A stretch of DNA of 64,000 nt from an uncultured Pelagibacteraceae bacterium (lineage in GTDB: Bacteria > Pseudomonadota > Alphaproteobacteria > Pelagibacterales > Pelagibacteraceae), in the NCBI GenBank assembly GCA_902535255.1, contig CACASQ010000001.1, positions 124,001 to 188,000 of the forward strand. Direction: 5' to 3'. The first letter of the stretch is position 1; the number at the start of each line of letters is the position of its first letter. Made by a program: the position numbers and the translations under genes. Positions 27,599 through 35,890 of the stretch are shown in pieces. The notes under the pieces were generated by a model. That model was not told the DNA's origin, searched no databases, and worked only from the letters and a program-made list of their open reading frames with translations.

Positions 27599-28579
27599 CT
27601 AAATAACACCTAGTTTTTTCATTAACTTTGTCATTTCTTTCGTTTGTTTCTTTAAGAAACTGTCAAATTTACTACCTGGATTGTAAATATTTACCCAAGC
27701 ATTTCTTTTTCTAACTGTTTCCCACTCAGGAGTTTTTTGAACATCACCTAACATTTTGGCAATCTTCTTAACATCTCCGCTTGGCATACTTTTAGGAGCA
27801 AAGAAACCTCTCCAGTTGACAAACTGAACATCGAATCCTTGTTCTTTTAAAGTTGGAACTTCTGGAGCATCACCTACTCTTTTAGGGGCTGTAATACCAA
27901 TTATTCTAACTTGATCTCTAGCGCCCATCACTTCTCCCAAACCAGTTGAAAGAATTTGAGTTTCTCCTGATAAAAGTCCAGCTAAAGCTTTACCTCCAGC
28001 ATCGTAGGGTACATACACTACGTTGTTAGGGTTAGCGCCAGCTTCTTGAAACGCAAGTGCGCCGATTAAATGGTCCATGCTACCTCTTACAGAGCCGCCA
28101 GCCATTTTAATTGACTTAGGATCTTTTTTGTAAGCATCAACTACGTCTTTGAAGTTTTTATATGGTGAGTTTTTAGCAACTGCGATTGCGCCGTAGTCAC
28201 CGATTACTCCAGCGATTGGTTTAACATCTTTATAAGATAATACACCAGAGCCTTTAACGTATCCTTTATGTCTTGTGATTGATCTTAATACTAATGGTGT
28301 TGATTGAACTAATACAGTTCCTTCTGGCTTCGTATTAATTATGTAAGATAGAGCTTTTCCTCCACCACCCCCCGACATATTTTCAAATGAAGCACTTTTA
28401 AGAAAACCAGCTTTAGTTAAAGCTTCACCAGTTCCTCTAGCAGTTCCATCCCAACCACCACCAGCACCACCACCGATAATGAAATGTAACTTATCAATTG
28501 CAAAGCTTGTTGATGAGATTGAAGTTAAAAGAACAGTTGCGAAAACTAAGCTAATTAATTTTTTCAAATTATTAAACAT
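27599..28579 (-). CDS. tctC: Tripartite tricarboxylate transporter, substrate-binding protein
   Basis: The 326-residue protein has a signal peptide cleaved probably after SFA (residue 27). It has the TctC/Bug pattern: FIIGGGAGGGWDGTARG in the ligand loop, MAGGSVRGSMDHLIGALAF, VVYVPYDAGGKALAGLLSG, and a C-terminal RNAWVNIYNPG. It binds a carboxylate in the periplasm for TctAB. It has its own promoter-like region and shares its TTAATTAA leader with two livK-type genes. Confidence 0.93.
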   Translation of the reverse strand: MFNNLKKLISLVFATVLLTSISSTSFAIDKLHFIIGGGAGGGWDGTARGTGEALTKAGFLKSASFENMSGGGGGKALSYIINTKPEGTVLVQSTPLVLRSITRHKGYVKGSGVLSYKDVKPIAGVIGDYGAIAVAKNSPYKNFKDVVDAYKKDPKSIKMAGGSVRGSMDHLIGALAFQEAGANPNNVVYVPYDAGGKALAGLLSGETQILSTGLGEVMGARDQVRIIGITAPKRVGDAPEVPTLKEQGFDVQFVNWRGFFAPKSMPSGDVKKIAKMLGDVQKTPEWETVRKRNAWVNIYNPGSKFDSFLKKQTKEMTKLMKKLGVI

Positions 28580-28641
28580 ATTATTTCCCTCTGTTAATTA
28601 ATAAAGAGGATTATTAAAATCAAAATACCGTTGAGAGTCAA
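28580..28641 (-). promoter_or_regulatory. tctC promoter and shared TTAATTAA leader
   Basis: On the minus strand TTGACT (28636-28641) and TTAATA (28612-28617) are 18 bases apart, a good promoter-like pair. About 33 bases separate the -10 from the ATG. That space holds ATTAATTAACAGAGGGAAATAAT-like sequence (split here into TTAATTAA, AACAG and AGGGAAATAAT blocks), matching the leaders of both livK-type genes. It would allow tctCBA to be expressed apart from glaH. Confidence 0.5.
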
Positions 28642-28668
28642 TATACAATTAATTTAGAATAATTGTAA

Positions 28669-29565
28669 TTAATGGAAAAAAGTTCCTCTTATCCTAAGTA
28701 ATTCTCTAGACAACCCAGAATGCTCTTTAAAAGCTTTTCTTCCATGCAACCAGAAATAATTATTTGAGAAAATAGTTGATCCCACTGGTAAAGGGAAACT
28801 TATTTTATTTTTACTTTGCTCTAAAGCATCTGATAATTTTTGTAAAAATAAGCCTTGCTTCATGTTTTTGGGTTCGGGAAATTGATCGATGTAAGAAATA
28901 GTAGGTTTGCCATTTTTATCTTTTGAAAATACGGGATGCTCCACTTTATAATCAACATTTTTACTTTTAGGCGATCCCCATACAAAATCCTCTTGACCTA
29001 CAGGGTCATTACTTAAATCTTCTAAATGTTCCCAATCATCTAGATGCAAGATTACACTTTCTCCTCCACCTACATTCTGTTCTTCCATTTTGGTCATTAT
29101 AATCCAATCAGTTTTCTCTTTTACATATGTACCATCCGTATGAAGATCTAAATTTGTGTAGGCCTTTCTAAGATATGAGTCGCTACTATCTTGATGCTTT
29201 ACATGAAATCTTGCATAGTACTTACCTGTCATTAAATCAAAGTTAGGATTGCCAATTAAATAAGCAAGACCTGTTGAAAGCTTGACTAAAAAATCTTTAT
29301 TAAATTTTTTATCTTTTATTTCAGGTTCAACAATCGCAGTTCCTGTATTACGGTCATTAAGAATATCATTTAAAGTTTTACTTAACTTATTTTGAAATAC
29401 TTCATCCAAGCTTTTGGCAAGGCTAAATCTCGAAAATGGTTTGTATTCTAAAGATAAAATTGAATGTTTTTTAAAAGGAAAAATCAATCTATCAAGGTCG
29501 CTTTCATTTAACTTAATTACACGAACTCTTTTAGAATTATTATGATCTGAAATCAAAAAACTCAT
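28669..29565 (-). CDS. glaH: Glutarate 2-hydroxylase (CsiD/GlaH family)
   Basis: The 298-residue protein matches CsiD/GlaH, an Fe(II)/2-oxoglutarate dioxygenase that converts glutarate to L-2-hydroxyglutarate in lysine-derived glutarate catabolism. The iron ligands are H142 and D144 (DLHTDGTYV) and H274 (NNYFWLHGR). Other family blocks are YYARFHVKHQDSSDSYLRKA, LHLDDWEHL, YIDQFPEPK and a terminal RELLRIRGTFF. The length is normal. It is followed by tctCBA on the same strand, which suggests that the transporter brings in its substrate. No 2-hydroxyglutarate oxidase gene (lhgO) is visible nearby. Confidence 0.92.
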   Translation of the reverse strand: MSFLISDHNNSKRVRVIKLNESDLDRLIFPFKKHSILSLEYKPFSRFSLAKSLDEVFQNKLSKTLNDILNDRNTGTAIVEPEIKDKKFNKDFLVKLSTGLAYLIGNPNFDLMTGKYYARFHVKHQDSSDSYLRKAYTNLDLHTDGTYVKEKTDWIIMTKMEEQNVGGGESVILHLDDWEHLEDLSNDPVGQEDFVWGSPKSKNVDYKVEHPVFSKDKNGKPTISYIDQFPEPKNMKQGLFLQKLSDALEQSKNKISFPLPVGSTIFSNNYFWLHGRKAFKEHSGLSRELLRIRGTFFH

Positions 29566-29622
29566 TTAATTAATAGTGCCCATGATCCATAAAACAATAA
29601 ATGCTAATAATATTGGTTCCAT
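29566..29622 (-). CDS. Possible 18-residue hydrophobic leader peptide before glaH
   Basis: An ATG at 29622 opens a frame MEPILLAFIVLWIMGTIN whose TAA is directly followed by the glaH ATG. The peptide is almost wholly hydrophobic and could be a single membrane segment. A TG-A-TAAAAT extended -10-like sequence (29629-29634) lies only about 7 bases upstream of the ATG, so the frame may be translated without a leader. The frame could also be chance. Comparison with related genomes would decide. Confidence 0.35.
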   Translation of the reverse strand: MEPILLAFIVLWIMGTIN

Positions 29623-29657
29623 AAACAAATTTTATCATATATTTATATAAGATTAAA

Positions 29658-30425
29658 TTAATTGATAGTTATATTTACGATAGGCTCTTGAGCATCAAAA
29701 TTACAAAGATTTGTCTCACCTATCTCTGTAGCTTTAACAGCGTTATTTGTGCCGAATGATATATCTATTGTTGGGGCTATCATAGCAACTGTATAAGGTG
29801 AAGTTAAAGTATAGACTAAAACATGACTGGTATCTGTAGAACCATTTGCATGTTGAGTTTGATATGTTGATGAGCCTGATCCTTGACTATATGTTATTGT
29901 TTGTGCGGCAGTTGTTGAGGCGCAGTTAGCAGCTGTACAAATTTTAGCTTGATCATTAAGCAAATATACATTCATATCTGCTAATGTCTGATTTGGGTTC
30001 ATCGCAGGCCTATGTGTATGAATTTCATTTCCAGCAGCAGCATGGCCTCCAGGGTATCCTGAGGTCTCAGCATAGGTTCTGCACGGTGTGGCGATACCTG
30101 ATACATCTATATCTGCTTGAATTGTAAATTTTCTACTTATTGTAACCCTCATATGAGTATAAGTTTCACCTAAAGGTAATAAAGCAACATCTCCATATGA
30201 GGCAGCAGCTGCTCCAGCGTCAACTGAAGCAATATCAATAGTTCGATCTGTTTCAGCTAAAATTACAGCTCCTTCACAACTATCTACCCCTGAACTACTT
30301 TTACAAAGCTCAACTTTTTCCATTGTTACTTTATATACAGTTGCTTGTCCTAATTCTGCATACAAATAACTGCTTGAACATAATAAAAAAATTATAGAAA
30401 TTAATAATTTATAAATATTTTTCAT
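29658..30425 (-). CDS. Secreted protein of unknown function
   Basis: The 255-residue protein has a signal peptide cleaved probably after LYA (residue 23). The rest is rich in A, T, S and G with short beta-like runs and four or more cysteines (VELCKSS, SCEGA, TPCRT, KICTAANCAS, NLCNF), perhaps forming disulfides. A His-rich patch (PGGHAAAGNEIHTHRPAM) lies near the middle. I recognise no family. Its start abuts the stop of the beta-barrel gene, so it is probably a surface or periplasmic partner of that barrel. Confidence 0.65.
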   Translation of the reverse strand: MKNIYKLLISIIFLLCSSSYLYAELGQATVYKVTMEKVELCKSSSGVDSCEGAVILAETDRTIDIASVDAGAAAASYGDVALLPLGETYTHMRVTISRKFTIQADIDVSGIATPCRTYAETSGYPGGHAAAGNEIHTHRPAMNPNQTLADMNVYLLNDQAKICTAANCASTTAAQTITYSQGSGSSTYQTQHANGSTDTSHVLVYTLTSPYTVAMIAPTIDISFGTNNAVKATEIGETNLCNFDAQEPIVNITIN

Positions 30426-31295
30426 TTAATCTGTTCTTGATACTGTTGATGATCCTCTAAATTCTACCATTATTTTATTTTGTCTTTTAACTTTTGTTAA
30501 CATTTGACCAGACATATCTTTTTCTTCCTTCCACATACTAGAACTTTTACCATCTAATGCAGTGGGACCATCTCTTCCTGGATAAATAAATATTAATTTT
30601 GCGTACCACTCATCTTCTAGACCTTTTAACTCTTTATCATCATATGCAGCTTCTAAAATTAAATTTGGATTTAGTATCATTTCTGAACCGTATTTCAGTC
30701 CCTCAATATCAGTTCTGTCTTCGCCTTCCCATTTATAAGAATTTAAAAAAACTTTTGCCCAATGGTAGTAGGGAACTTGTGATGAGAATTGAGCATCCCA
30801 TCCGTCTAAAACTTTTTCACCGTCTAAACCATGACCTAATGCTAAATATCTGTTCAAATAAAAATCAAGGACTGCTGACCTTGCCTCTATACCAAAACTT
30901 GTTCTACTATGACCCTCGCCTATATCTTGATCATAAAAATTATTTAATCCTATCAACCATGTTTTATCACTTGATAATTTTCTCATACCAAAACCCAAAT
31001 TTCCTGTAATTCTCTCATCTCCATTCTTCTCGTTATTAAAAAGTGAAAATTGAGCAAATAACTTACCGTCATCCATAGGCATTATTTCTCTAACAGCTAA
31101 AATACTGTAATCTGGAGAAGCATTTTCTCTAAAATCTATGCTGAATTCAGTGTCTCCTTCACCAGGAATTAAATTTGAAACAAAGGCAGATGTCCTCTCT
31201 GAAATTTCTTGAAGTGTTAAATCTTTTATATCGGCAGATGATGAATTAGAGAAAAAGAATGAAATAAAAAGTATTTTATAAAGCTTCTTAAACAT
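30426..31295 (-). CDS. Inverse-autotransporter-like outer-membrane beta-barrel
   Basis: The 289-residue protein has a short signal peptide (to about residue 21). It then has a barrel pattern resembling the inverse autotransporter beta-domain of intimin and invasin: GNLGFGMRKL, WLIGLNNFYDQDIGEGHSR, FGIEARSAVLDFYLNRYLAL, GWDAQFSSQVPYYHWAKVFL and YKWEG. In intimins a passenger of Ig-like domains follows the barrel. Here the protein ends soon after it with a charged tail, and a separate secreted protein is encoded next. The family call rests on motif resemblance. Confidence 0.65.
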   Translation of the reverse strand: MFKKLYKILFISFFFSNSSSADIKDLTLQEISERTSAFVSNLIPGEGDTEFSIDFRENASPDYSILAVREIMPMDDGKLFAQFSLFNNEKNGDERITGNLGFGMRKLSSDKTWLIGLNNFYDQDIGEGHSRTSFGIEARSAVLDFYLNRYLALGHGLDGEKVLDGWDAQFSSQVPYYHWAKVFLNSYKWEGEDRTDIEGLKYGSEMILNPNLILEAAYDDKELKGLEDEWYAKLIFIYPGRDGPTALDGKSSSMWKEEKDMSGQMLTKVKRQNKIMVEFRGSSTVSRTD

Positions 31296-31330
31296 ATTTT
31301 TTTATACTAAAGATTTAAAAAAATGAAAAG

Positions 31331-31657
31331 TTAAATTTGTATTAAAAAATTTAACATTATCGCTGATAAGATAGTTGGAATAACTAAGTTTCTTTTAGAT
31401 ATTATAAATATGGCTATACAAATGAAGAATACTATTAACCTGATTATCAATTCAGATTCTGCTAAAACTCCAGCAGGAAATATTATCATTCTTCCGAGTA
31501 GTGCGGCCAAAGTCGAATAGGCAACACAATTAAACCATTTAAAAATTTTAGATTTCACACTAACTTTTTCTGAAGTAAGCGCTCCCATAAATCTAGATAT
31601 ATATGTAGCAATTGAAGTTGCTATAATTGCAAAAATTATAAGTTGACTACTTGCCAT
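31331..31657 (-). CDS. azlD: AzlD-family branched-chain amino-acid exporter subunit
   Basis: A 108-residue, four-helix protein of the AzlD family (ATSIATYISRFMGAL near the N-terminus, then VAYSTLAALLGRMIIFPAG). With AzlC it forms an exporter of branched-chain or related amino acids. I use the ATG at 31657, which has GGAG six bases upstream and overlaps azlC by 11 bases; the longer TTG start at 31681 is less likely. Confidence 0.85.
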   Translation of the reverse strand: MASSQLIIFAIIATSIATYISRFMGALTSEKVSVKSKIFKWFNCVAYSTLAALLGRMIIFPAGVLAESELIIRLIVFFICIAIFIISKRNLVIPTILSAIMLNFLIQI

Positions 31658-32351
31658 CTTTTTCTCCAAATAAATAAGCAACAGTCCCTGCTATTAATCC
31701 AGCAAATAATAATGACCACTCAGTAGAAAATAAATAAATTACTGGTCCTAAAGTTGTTCCTAAAATTACCGAAATAGATATGGCTATGTTTTTCATAGCG
31801 CCTATCATCATACAAAAAAAATAAATTGGATTTACAATCGCTAATCCAATTAACATTTCTTTATTTAAAAGATCTGCTGCTAGATACCCAATGACTGTCA
31901 TAAGAACTGCTGTTAGCCAAGTTCCAGTGCCAATACCTATCCAAAAATCTATTCTATATTTTGCATTAATCTTTTTATAGGTGTCTTTAGCAATTAACCA
32001 TGATGAAACTGCAAGAAAGTGGCAAGACAAATAATATTTCCACTTAGGTTGGGATTTGTGCTCAAGTAAAGGAAATAAGGAAACTGTCATTGGATAAAGT
32101 CTAAAATTAACTAACCACACTGCTAAAAAAATATTTACTATAGATGCGCCTAATAATAATGACTCCGCCATTACTAATTGCCCGGGTAACGCATAAGTAA
32201 AAAAACTTGAGGCTGCACTTTGTTGAATGTTAAATCCAGCATCTTTAAGTAAAGCTCCTAAAGCAACAAAACAAGCTGCCAAAGGTAACGCTGGACTTCT
32301 TGCGCCCTTTAATGATTTTAAACCTGTAAAGAAAGCTTGCGAGTTAATCAT
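31647..32351 (-). CDS. azlC: AzlC-family branched-chain amino-acid exporter subunit
   Basis: The 234-residue membrane protein has AzlC features: PLAACFVALGALLKDAGFN, SSFFTYALPGQLVMAESLLLGAS, and a VNFRLYPMTVSLFPLL segment equivalent to the family's NLRHLLY-like motif. It exports amino acids with AzlD. Its ATG overlaps the TGA of the upstream ABC ATPase, so an exporter is translationally coupled to an importer. Confidence 0.87.
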   Translation of the reverse strand: MINSQAFFTGLKSLKGARSPALPLAACFVALGALLKDAGFNIQQSAASSFFTYALPGQLVMAESLLLGASIVNIFLAVWLVNFRLYPMTVSLFPLLEHKSQPKWKYYLSCHFLAVSSWLIAKDTYKKINAKYRIDFWIGIGTGTWLTAVLMTVIGYLAADLLNKEMLIGLAIVNPIYFFCMMIGAMKNIAISISVILGTTLGPVIYLFSTEWSLLFAGLIAGTVAYLFGEKDGK

Positions 32352-33133
32352 CCACCAAGGAATAATCTTCCTACGTCTGGATTTTTTAAAAGATCATCCC
32401 CTTTGCCTGCAATAGCTGTTTGGCCTGATACTAAAACGTATCCTACATCTGCAAACTCTAAACCTTTTTTTGCATTTTGTTCTACAAGTATTATCGTTTT
32501 CTTTTCTGCTTTTTGAAGATCCTCTAAAATTTCAAAAACCATATTTATATATTTTGGTTCTAAACCAATTGATGGTTCATCTACTAATAAAACTGATGGT
32601 TTCATAACTAACGCTCTTGAAATTTCTAATAATCTTCTCTCACCACCTGATAAAACTTTTGCAGGTTGATTTCGTCTATTTCTTAATCTCTCATATTTTT
32701 GAAAAATTCTCTCAGCTTCCTCGTAAGCTTCGTCCTGTTTATCTTTAATGTATCCTCCCATTAAAAGATTTTCCTCAACTGTCATATCAGGAAATACTGA
32801 GTTATCTTGTAAGATATAAGCTATGCCCACTTTACTAAGCTTCTGTGCAGGAGTTAATGTCGTAATTTCATTTCCTTCTAATTCAATTTTTCCATCAAAA
32901 ATATTTGTGAAACCATATATTGAATGGAGAATAGTAGATTTTCCCGCACCATTAGGTCCTATTAAACATAACGATTGAGCCTTACTAACTGTTAAATCAA
33001 AATTATGTAGTATCTCCATTTTTCCATAGCCAGCATTTAAACCTCTTATAGTTAGGTGAACGTCGTTAGGAGATAATTTATTTAGATCTTCTAAACCAGG
33101 TGCTTTACCTAAAACATCGTATTGATTTGCCAT
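32348..33133 (-). CDS. LivF-type ABC transporter ATP-binding protein (second system)
   Basis: A 261-residue ABC ATPase with Walker A GPNGAGKST, signature LSGGERRLLEI and Walker B VLLVDEPSIGLEPKY. An N-terminal extension of about 25 residues precedes the usual start of LivF. It belongs to the LIV/urea-type uptake family. It overlaps the upstream ATPase by one base and azlC by four. Confidence 0.93.
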   Translation of the reverse strand: MANQYDVLGKAPGLEDLNKLSPNDVHLTIRGLNAGYGKMEILHNFDLTVSKAQSLCLIGPNGAGKSTILHSIYGFTNIFDGKIELEGNEITTLTPAQKLSKVGIAYILQDNSVFPDMTVEENLLMGGYIKDKQDEAYEEAERIFQKYERLRNRRNQPAKVLSGGERRLLEISRALVMKPSVLLVDEPSIGLEPKYINMVFEILEDLQKAEKKTIILVEQNAKKGLEFADVGYVLVSGQTAIAGKGDDLLKNPDVGRLFLGG

Positions 33134-33867
33134 TACTGCGCCCCTAAATAAGCATCAACTACTCGCTTATCATTCTTAATTTGATCTGGAGAACCCTCTG
33201 CTAACATTTTACCGTGAGCCAAACAGAAAATTTTTTGTGCTAAACTCATAATTACTTTCATGTTATGTTCTATGACTAACAAAGTAATTCCATAATCTTT
33301 GTTTATTTTAATTAATCTATCTATAATTCCGTTGATTAAAGTTGGATTAATTCCAGCTGTAGGCTCGTCTAATAAAAGCATTTTAGGCTCATTCATCAAA
33401 GCCATTGCTAATTCTAGTAATTTTTGCTGTCCAAATGATAAATCGCCTGCTCTCAAATTTCTTTTTTGATAAAGACCAACAAAGTTTAAAATATTTTCTG
33501 CTTTTTCAGTAAGTTCGACTGGTACTTTTGCAAAAATAAATCCAGAGTCACTTGCTTTATGACTTATAAGCATGTTTTCTACACAATTAAGTTTTGAATA
33601 AATTCTTGTTTGTTGAAAGGTTCTTAACAAACCGAGTTTAGCGACTGCTGGTACAGGCATTTCAGAAACTTCTGTATTATCAAAAACAATAGATCCTTTA
33701 TCTATCGGATGAGTTCCTACAATAGAATTAAATAAAGTAGTTTTGCCTGAACCATTAGGTCCTATTAAACCAACTATTGATCCCTGCTCTACAGAAACAG
33801 AAATATCTACGTTAGCTTGAACACCGCCAAAAGATTTACTTACATTTTTAACTTGTAAAATACTCAT
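33133..33867 (-). CDS. LivG-type ABC transporter ATP-binding protein (second system)
   Basis: A 244-residue ABC ATPase with Walker A GPNGSGKTT, LLRTFQQTRIYSKLNCVENML, signature LSFGQQKLLEL and Walker B KMLLLDEPTAGINPT. The pattern is LivG-like. It overlaps the permease gene by four bases and is followed directly by the LivF-type gene. Confidence 0.93.
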   Translation of the reverse strand: MSILQVKNVSKSFGGVQANVDISVSVEQGSIVGLIGPNGSGKTTLFNSIVGTHPIDKGSIVFDNTEVSEMPVPAVAKLGLLRTFQQTRIYSKLNCVENMLISHKASDSGFIFAKVPVELTEKAENILNFVGLYQKRNLRAGDLSFGQQKLLELAMALMNEPKMLLLDEPTAGINPTLINGIIDRLIKINKDYGITLLVIEHNMKVIMSLAQKIFCLAHGKMLAEGSPDQIKNDKRVVDAYLGAQ

Positions 33868-34928
33868 TTTAATTCCACCTGTGCTTTACGATCTTTTTCA
33901 TCTATCACTTCACCAAATCTTTCAGGATATTTTTCTCTCAACCAACCCATTAATCCCTCTGGGAAATATACTACGATTACAACAATCAAAACTCCCAGCG
34001 CAACATATTGCCAGCCTAATATTAACGTCCATAGCCCTTCTTTGAAAAAATGGAATAGAGTTGCTCCAATAACTGGTCCCCATAAAGTTCCTTTTCCGCC
34101 AAGTATAGCCATAAGCACCATAAATACTCCCATCTCTCTTCCATCAAATGCAACATCAGTTGAGTCTATATACCCAATTAGTCCACCCATAATTCCACCA
34201 GCAAGACCACAGAAGAATGCAGAACACATCCAACCTACAATTTTATATTTCATAGTTTGGATACCCATGGCTTCCGCTTTATCCTCATTGTCTCTTATCG
34301 CGTTTAAAATTAATCTAAATCTAGAACCATAAATGTATTTAACAAAAATAAATGTTCCAACTAGTAATGCGAAACTTAAAAAGTAGAAAAATTTTCCTCT
34401 AGCTTCAGTATCAACTATTTCAGCAGGAAAAGGTGGTGTTGTGAAACCTTGGCCGGCTCCGATAATTTCAATTCCTCCAGCAATTTCACCTGCCGCGATA
34501 CCTAAACCTAAAGTACAAATGGCAAAATAGTGCCCTCTTAATCCCAAAATTGCATAACCTATAGCGCCAGCAATAACAGCAGGAACAATTGCTGAAACTA
34601 ATAATCCGACACCTATTCCTTGAAAATATTGTGCCGTAGTATGAACAAATGTTTTTTCTCCACCACTTTCAGTCCACTCAGCTAACGAGAAAAACATTCC
34701 TACTTGAACCGAGGCAGTTAGATACATTCCTAAACCATAGAAAAGAATATTTCCGAAAGTATTGTAGCCCATCTCTCCACCTTGTAAATTCCAAGTCATT
34801 GCTAAAACAATCAAGACGCAAAGATACGTAAGCTGAACTTTAAAAGCAGAGAATAAGTAAGGAGCGGCTAAACCTAAAATGATCAAACCAGAGTATAGTA
34901 TTAAATCTTTTTGTTTTACTTTTTCCAT
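33864..34928 (-). CDS. LivM-type ABC transporter permease (second system)
   Basis: The 354-residue permease has GEMGYNTFGNILFYGLGMYL, LRGHYFAICTLGLGIAAGEI, a coupling segment AIRDNEDKAEAMGIQTMKYK, and an ILGGKGTLWGPVIGA block near the C-terminus, all LivM-like. Its ATG directly abuts the stop of the LivH-type gene. The substrate is probably an amino acid or amide. Confidence 0.92.
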   Translation of the reverse strand: MEKVKQKDLILYSGLIILGLAAPYLFSAFKVQLTYLCVLIVLAMTWNLQGGEMGYNTFGNILFYGLGMYLTASVQVGMFFSLAEWTESGGEKTFVHTTAQYFQGIGVGLLVSAIVPAVIAGAIGYAILGLRGHYFAICTLGLGIAAGEIAGGIEIIGAGQGFTTPPFPAEIVDTEARGKFFYFLSFALLVGTFIFVKYIYGSRFRLILNAIRDNEDKAEAMGIQTMKYKIVGWMCSAFFCGLAGGIMGGLIGYIDSTDVAFDGREMGVFMVLMAILGGKGTLWGPVIGATLFHFFKEGLWTLILGWQYVALGVLIVVIVVYFPEGLMGWLREKYPERFGEVIDEKDRKAQVELK

Positions 34929-35822
34929 CTATTTTAAATATTCCCTTTTTTTTGAGAGTTTAAATCTTCTGTAAACTAAAATTAAGACTAGTAGTAAAAA
35001 TACTGCTCCAATTCTAAATTCTGTTCCTAAAATGTAATCAGCAAATTCCTCAAAAAGACCTAGCCCCATACCTGAAACCGCTACTGCAGGTAAATTTCCT
35101 AGACCTGCAACAATAACTATCATGAAAGATCTTACTGTATATGGAAGCCCTACATAAGGGTGAAGTGTTAGAGTTATTGAAATTAAAGCCCCTGCAATTC
35201 CACATAGCGCAGCATTAATACCAAAAGTTGCAGCATAAACTTTTTCTGTATCTACACCTAAAATTTTTGCAGCCCTAGCATTTTGTGCTGTAGCTCTTAT
35301 AGCCCTTCCAAGTCTAGATTTCTTCATATAAATGACCAAAGCTACTGCATACAGAACACTTATAAAAGCTGAGAATATTTTTGAATTTGGTAGGGTTACT
35401 GAATTATCAAATAACATTGTTGTTCCGTATTCAGACTGTGCTACGACTACGTCTGCACCAAAAATAAAATTCATTAGTTGTTGGAATACAATAGCAATAC
35501 CAAAAGTTGCTAAAATAGAAATAAATAAGTCTCGGTCTACAACTTTATTAATGACAAGTTTATAAAGTCCCCATCCAACAAAAAACATTATAATTGGAGA
35601 AATAATAACTCCCCAAGCAGGATGAATTCCCCAGAGATAAATAGTGTATGCAATATAACCTCCAAGAATTACTAAGTCGCCTTGCGCAATATTAATTATA
35701 TTCATCACACCCCATTGAAGAGCCATTCCATAGGCGATCAATGCAAATAAAATACCTAAAAGGATACCGTCCAATGATGCTTGGACCATTAACATTGGAG
35801 CTTTAAAAATCAGAAAGTCCAT
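34929..35822 (-). CDS. LivH-type ABC transporter permease (second system)
   Basis: The 297-residue permease has the LivH-type features: QASLDGILLGILFALIAYGMALQWG, INIAQGDLVILGGY, and a RATAQNARAAKILGVDTEKVY coupling segment near the middle. It is the first permease gene after a terminator-like hairpin that follows the binding-protein gene. Confidence 0.92.
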   Translation of the reverse strand: MDFLIFKAPMLMVQASLDGILLGILFALIAYGMALQWGVMNIINIAQGDLVILGGYIAYTIYLWGIHPAWGVIISPIIMFFVGWGLYKLVINKVVDRDLFISILATFGIAIVFQQLMNFIFGADVVVAQSEYGTTMLFDNSVTLPNSKIFSAFISVLYAVALVIYMKKSRLGRAIRATAQNARAAKILGVDTEKVYAATFGINAALCGIAGALISITLTLHPYVGLPYTVRSFMIVIVAGLGNLPAVAVSGMGLGLFEEFADYILGTEFRIGAVFLLLVLILVYRRFKLSKKREYLK

Positions 35823-35843
35823 AAGATTTCAAAACTTATAAAA

Positions 35844-35873
35844 GAAAAGCCCCTAGAAAACTAGGGGCTTTTC
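35844..35873 (-). terminator. Hairpin terminator/attenuator inside the second liv operon
   Basis: A 13-bp perfect stem (GAAAAGCCCCTAG, 35844-35856, with 35861-35873) closes a four-A loop and has T-rich sequence after it on the minus strand. It lies between the binding-protein gene and the permease genes of one transporter. It probably stops most transcripts, so that the binding protein is made in excess over the membrane parts. Confidence 0.85.
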
Positions 35874-35890
35874 AAAATATTCAGAAGTTA

